Source: Nocardiopsis quinghaiensis
Lineage (GTDB): Bacteria; Actinomycetota; Actinomycetes; Streptosporangiales; Streptosporangiaceae
Direction: 5' to 3'
DNA length: 64,000 nucleotides
NCBI RefSeq assembly: GCF_008638365.1
Contig: NZ_VWVU01000006.1
Location: forward strand, 289,439-353,438
Translations under genes and position numbers: made by a program
Shown: piece after piece, positions 61,532 through 64,000 of the stretch
Layout: every line of letters begins with the position of its first letter
Numbering within the stretch: position 1 is the stretch's first letter
The notes under the pieces: model-generated
What the model saw: only the letters and a program-made list of their open reading frames with translations
What the model was told of the DNA's origin: nothing
Databases searched by the model: none

Positions 61532-62340
61532 GTGCCCCCAACCCCCAGTCCCACCTGTACCTGGACCTGATGAAGCGGGTCCTCACGAACACGGTCTACC
61601 AGGACTCCCGCATCTGGTTCGGCGAGTGGTCGGGGACCATCGAGACGGAGCGGCGCGAGAGGCGTGAGTTCGACCCGGCCCAGCGCGAACTGGGTATGGA
61701 CGTGCCCTCCGTCGCCCACACCATGGTCGGTCGCAAGCGCCTGGACAACATCCAGGAATGCGTCGAGAGCGTCATCCACGACGGCGTGCCCGGCGACCTC
61801 CTGGAGGCGGGGGTCTGGCGCGGAGGGGCGAGCATCCTCATGCGCGCCGTCCTCCGGGCCCACGAGGTGAAGGACCGGACCGTGTGGGCGGCGGACTCCT
61901 TCGAGGGGATCCCCGAACCCGACACCGCCCGCTATCCCGCGGACCGAGGATCGCCCCTGCACCTGTGGAACGACTTCCTCAGTGCGTCCAGGGAGGACGT
62001 CGAGGAGAACTTCCGGCGCTACGGCCTGCTGGACGGCCAGGTCAGGTTCCTGGAGGGATGGTTCCGCGACACCCTGCCCGAAGCCCCCGTCGAGTCCCTC
62101 GCCGTGCTCCGCGTGGACGGCGACCTCTACGAGTCCACGGCGGACGCTCTCACGCACCTGTACCCGAAGCTCTCCGAGGGCGGTTACGTGATCGTGGACG
62201 ACTACGGCGCGCTCGCCTCCTGCCGCCTCGCCGTGAACCACTTCCGCGAACGCCACGGCGTCACGGAGCCGCTGCACATGATCGACCGCTCGGGGGTCTT
62301 CTGGCGCCGCGGAGCGGGGAGCGCGGGAGACGGTGAGTAG
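61528..62340 (+). CDS. TylF/MycF family O-methyltransferase
   Basis: 270 residues from the GTG that overlaps the acyltransferase stop. SAM-binding motif LLEAGVWRGGASILMRAVLR (91-110), SFEGIPEPD, and the Mg2+ ligands Asp197 in LRVDGDLYES and Asp224/225 in VIVDDYGAL. In TylF and MycF these bind the sugar diol of macrolides, so this enzyme probably methylates a sugar hydroxyl or another catechol-like diol. The glycosyltransferase two genes later supports a sugar substrate. Confidence 0.93.
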   Translation: MSAPNPQSHLYLDLMKRVLTNTVYQDSRIWFGEWSGTIETERRERREFDPAQRELGMDVPSVAHTMVGRKRLDNIQECVESVIHDGVPGDLLEAGVWRGGASILMRAVLRAHEVKDRTVWAADSFEGIPEPDTARYPADRGSPLHLWNDFLSASREDVEENFRRYGLLDGQVRFLEGWFRDTLPEAPVESLAVLRVDGDLYESTADALTHLYPKLSEGGYVIVDDYGALASCRLAVNHFRERHGVTEPLHMIDRSGVFWRRGAGSAGDGE

Positions 62341-63319
62341 CCCGGCCGGGACCGGTGCGGAGCCGGTGATCACCACACGCGGCCTGGGCAGGAAGTACGG
62401 GGACCTCGACGCCGTGCGGGCGACGGACCTGGACGTGGAGCGCGGCGAGGTCTTCGGACTGCTCGGCCCCAACGGCGCCGGGAAGTCGACCATGATCAGC
62501 ATGCTGTGCACCATGCTGGCCCCGAGCACGGGAACGGCGTCCGTCGCGGGGCACGACATCACCAGGAGCCCTTCGGGGGTGCGCAGGAACATCGGTCTGG
62601 TCTTCCAGGAGTCGACGCTCGACCTCCACCTCACCGGAGAGCAGAACCTGAGGTTCCACGCCGACCTGTACGGCGTCCCCCGGTCCCGGACCGGCCTCCG
62701 GATACGCGAGGTGCTGGAGGTGGTCGGCCTGTGGGACCGCAGGAAGGAGCGGGCCTTCGCCTACTCCGGGGGCATGAGGCGGCGCTTGGAGATCGCCCGG
62801 GGCCTGCTGCACTCCCCCCGCGTGCTGTTCCTGGACGAACCGACCGCGGGCCTGGACCCGCAGACCCGCCGGGCGATCTGGAGGTACGTGCGGAGACTGC
62901 ACGAGAACGAGGACGTGACCGTCTTCATGACGACGCACTACCTGGAGGAGGCCGAGAACTGCGACCGCATCGCCATCATGGACGCCGGGGCGATCGTCAC
63001 CCTGGCCCCTCCCGAGGAGCTCAAGGCGGCGGTGGGCGAGGACCTGGTGGTGATCGGCACCCGGGACGAGGACACCGTCGTGGCCCTGTTGCGCGAACGC
63101 TTCGGTGTCGAGGCCCATCTCCGCGAGGGCCGGGTCGCCTTCTCCGTCGCCGACGGCGAGGGGTTCATCCCCCGCCTGTTCTCCGAGCCGGGCCTGCCCG
63201 TCACATCGGTCAGCGTCACCCGGCCCAGCCTGGACGACGTCTTCGTCCACCACACCGGTGCCGCCCTGCGCGACAAGGAGGCCTCGCGGAGCGAGCGCCC
63301 CACGTCCTTCCCCCGGTGA
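62333..63319 (+). CDS. ABC exporter ATPase, DrrA family
   Basis: 328 residues, GTG overlapping the methyltransferase by 8 bp. Walker A GPNGAGKSTMISML, signature YSGGMRRRLEIARGL, Walker B VLFLDEPTAGLDPQ and the DrrA-type end VSVTRPSLDDVFVHHTG, which here is intact. The usual DrrB permease does not follow directly; a glycosyltransferase does, so the permease is probably beyond the window. Likely exports the product and confers self-resistance. Confidence 0.93.
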   Translation: MSSPAGTGAEPVITTRGLGRKYGDLDAVRATDLDVERGEVFGLLGPNGAGKSTMISMLCTMLAPSTGTASVAGHDITRSPSGVRRNIGLVFQESTLDLHLTGEQNLRFHADLYGVPRSRTGLRIREVLEVVGLWDRRKERAFAYSGGMRRRLEIARGLLHSPRVLFLDEPTAGLDPQTRRAIWRYVRRLHENEDVTVFMTTHYLEEAENCDRIAIMDAGAIVTLAPPEELKAAVGEDLVVIGTRDEDTVVALLRERFGVEAHLREGRVAFSVADGEGFIPRLFSEPGLPVTSVSVTRPSLDDVFVHHTGAALRDKEASRSERPTSFPR

Positions 63320-63425
63320 GCGCCCGGCGGTCCCCCCGTACCGGCGCGGAGAACGGGGCGGGCACGGTCTCCGCCCCGCCACCGGGCGGATCCGGCGAGG
63401 GCGGCGGTACCCACGGAGGTTTCCG

Positions 63426-64000
63426 ATGCGCATCCTGATCGCGGCCCAGGCGGAGAGGACGCACTACCTGGGCATGGCCCCCCTGGCCTGGGCGCTGAGG
63501 ACGGCGGGACACACGGTCCTGGTGGCGGGGCAGCCCTCCCTGATGGAGACCGTCGTCTCCTCCGGTCTCACCGGAGTCCCCCTGGGCGCCGACTACCGCC
63601 TGGGACGCATGCTGCAACGGCGGGGCTCCGACGGGCCCGACCTGGACCTGTCGGAGGCCGGCCCCGAGCCGCCGGCCTGGAGCCACCTGCTCCAGGGGTA
63701 CCGCAGGCTGGTGACCTGGTGGCTCCGGGTCGTCAACGAGCCCATGATCGGTGACCTGGTCGACTTCTGCCGACGGTGGCGGCCCGACCTGGTCATCTGG
63801 GAACCGACCGCGCTCGCCGCGCCCCTGGCCGCCGAGGCGGTGGGTGCCGTCCACGCGCGCCTGCTCTGGAGCCTGGACCTGCTGGGGCGGATGCGGGGGC
63901 GTTTCCTGCGGGCCATGGAGCAGCAGCCCCCGCACGAGAGGGAGGACCCCCTCGCCGACTGGCTCGACGGCCACGCCCGGCGCCTGGGCACGCGTTTCAC
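63426..64000 (+). CDS. EryCIII-like glycosyltransferase, 5' part
   Basis: ATG with GGAGG 8 bp upstream; the frame runs off the window after 191 codons. The N-terminal acceptor-binding domain of GT1 antibiotic glycosyltransferases: MRILIAAQAERTHYLGMAPL, AWALRTAGHTVLVAGQPSLM, RWRPDLVIWEPTALAAPLAA and GAVHARLLWSLDLLGRM. The nucleotide-sugar-binding half is not visible. With the TylF methyltransferase upstream, this points to attachment of a deoxysugar that is later O-methylated. Confidence 0.88.
   Translation, partial: MRILIAAQAERTHYLGMAPLAWALRTAGHTVLVAGQPSLMETVVSSGLTGVPLGADYRLGRMLQRRGSDGPDLDLSEAGPEPPAWSHLLQGYRRLVTWWLRVVNEPMIGDLVDFCRRWRPDLVIWEPTALAAPLAAEAVGAVHARLLWSLDLLGRMRGRFLRAMEQQPPHEREDPLADWLDGHARRLGTRF

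Overview
The window is about 70% GC with strong G/C third-position bias, GTG and TTG starts, LCP, Stealth and DevS/DevR-type proteins, class E-type (LAxTG) sorting and modular secondary-metabolism genes. This points to a filamentous actinomycete; a Nocardiopsis-like member of the Streptosporangiales is my best guess, but it is inferred from gene style and not from a marker gene.

Layout. 0-12.5 kb: the 3' part of a molybdopterin oxidoreductase with a coupled small partner, a DrrAB-type exporter whose ATPase is frameshifted, a two-gene unit pairing a membrane-anchored periplasmic-binding protein with a large P-loop ATPase, an ABC exporter with an internal deletion, a DNA glycosylase, a TetR regulator and a methyltransferase. 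12.5-18 kb: a complete Entner-Doudoroff shunt (zwf-edd-eda) divergent from a ROK repressor. 18-26.6 kb: envelope and secreted proteins (LCP, two repeat-rich secreted proteins) and a DevS/DevR-like oxygen/redox two-component pair in convergent orientation. 26.8-35.7 kb: a catabolic regulon (amidase, D-2-hydroxyacid dehydrogenase, DUF3830, two maleate-isomerase-like proteins, GntR/FCD regulator, succinate-semialdehyde-type dehydrogenase, class III aminotransferase). It is tied together by three copies of a 14-bp palindrome. 35.9-42 kb: a GH16 lipoprotein preceded by a GH64-like relic, tRNA-Arg(ACG) whose 3' half is duplicated 1.47 kb downstream around a hipB-truncated-hipA remnant, and a sortase-anchored surface protein. 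42-55.7 kb: a DesK/NarL-type two-component system, two DUF2306 membrane proteins, an alditol oxidase, a polysaccharide lyase, a DUF2267 gene with a frameshift, an XRE-like protein, a PP2C-like phosphatase, a Stealth phosphotransferase, an L,D-transpeptidase and an ACT-domain membrane protein.

56.3-64 kb is the most novel part: an apparent RiPP (ribosomally made, modified peptide) cluster. A radical SAM/SPASM maturase is translationally coupled to a propeller-like protein. Downstream, with its own good promoter, lies a 27-codon acidic precursor candidate ending in Cys. A second 25-codon candidate, also ending in Cys, lies upstream of the maturase with its own promoter. A flavin-dependent halogenase converges on the first precursor, and a divergent operon encodes a GNAT acyltransferase, a TylF-type O-methyltransferase, a DrrA-type ATPase and an EryCIII-type glycosyltransferase that runs off the end. 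Together they suggest a crosslinked, halogenated and possibly glycosylated short peptide unlike any RiPP class I can name.

Two separate single-base-type frame breaks (drrA and DUF2267) in otherwise intact genes mean sequencing error should be considered before calling either a pseudogene.
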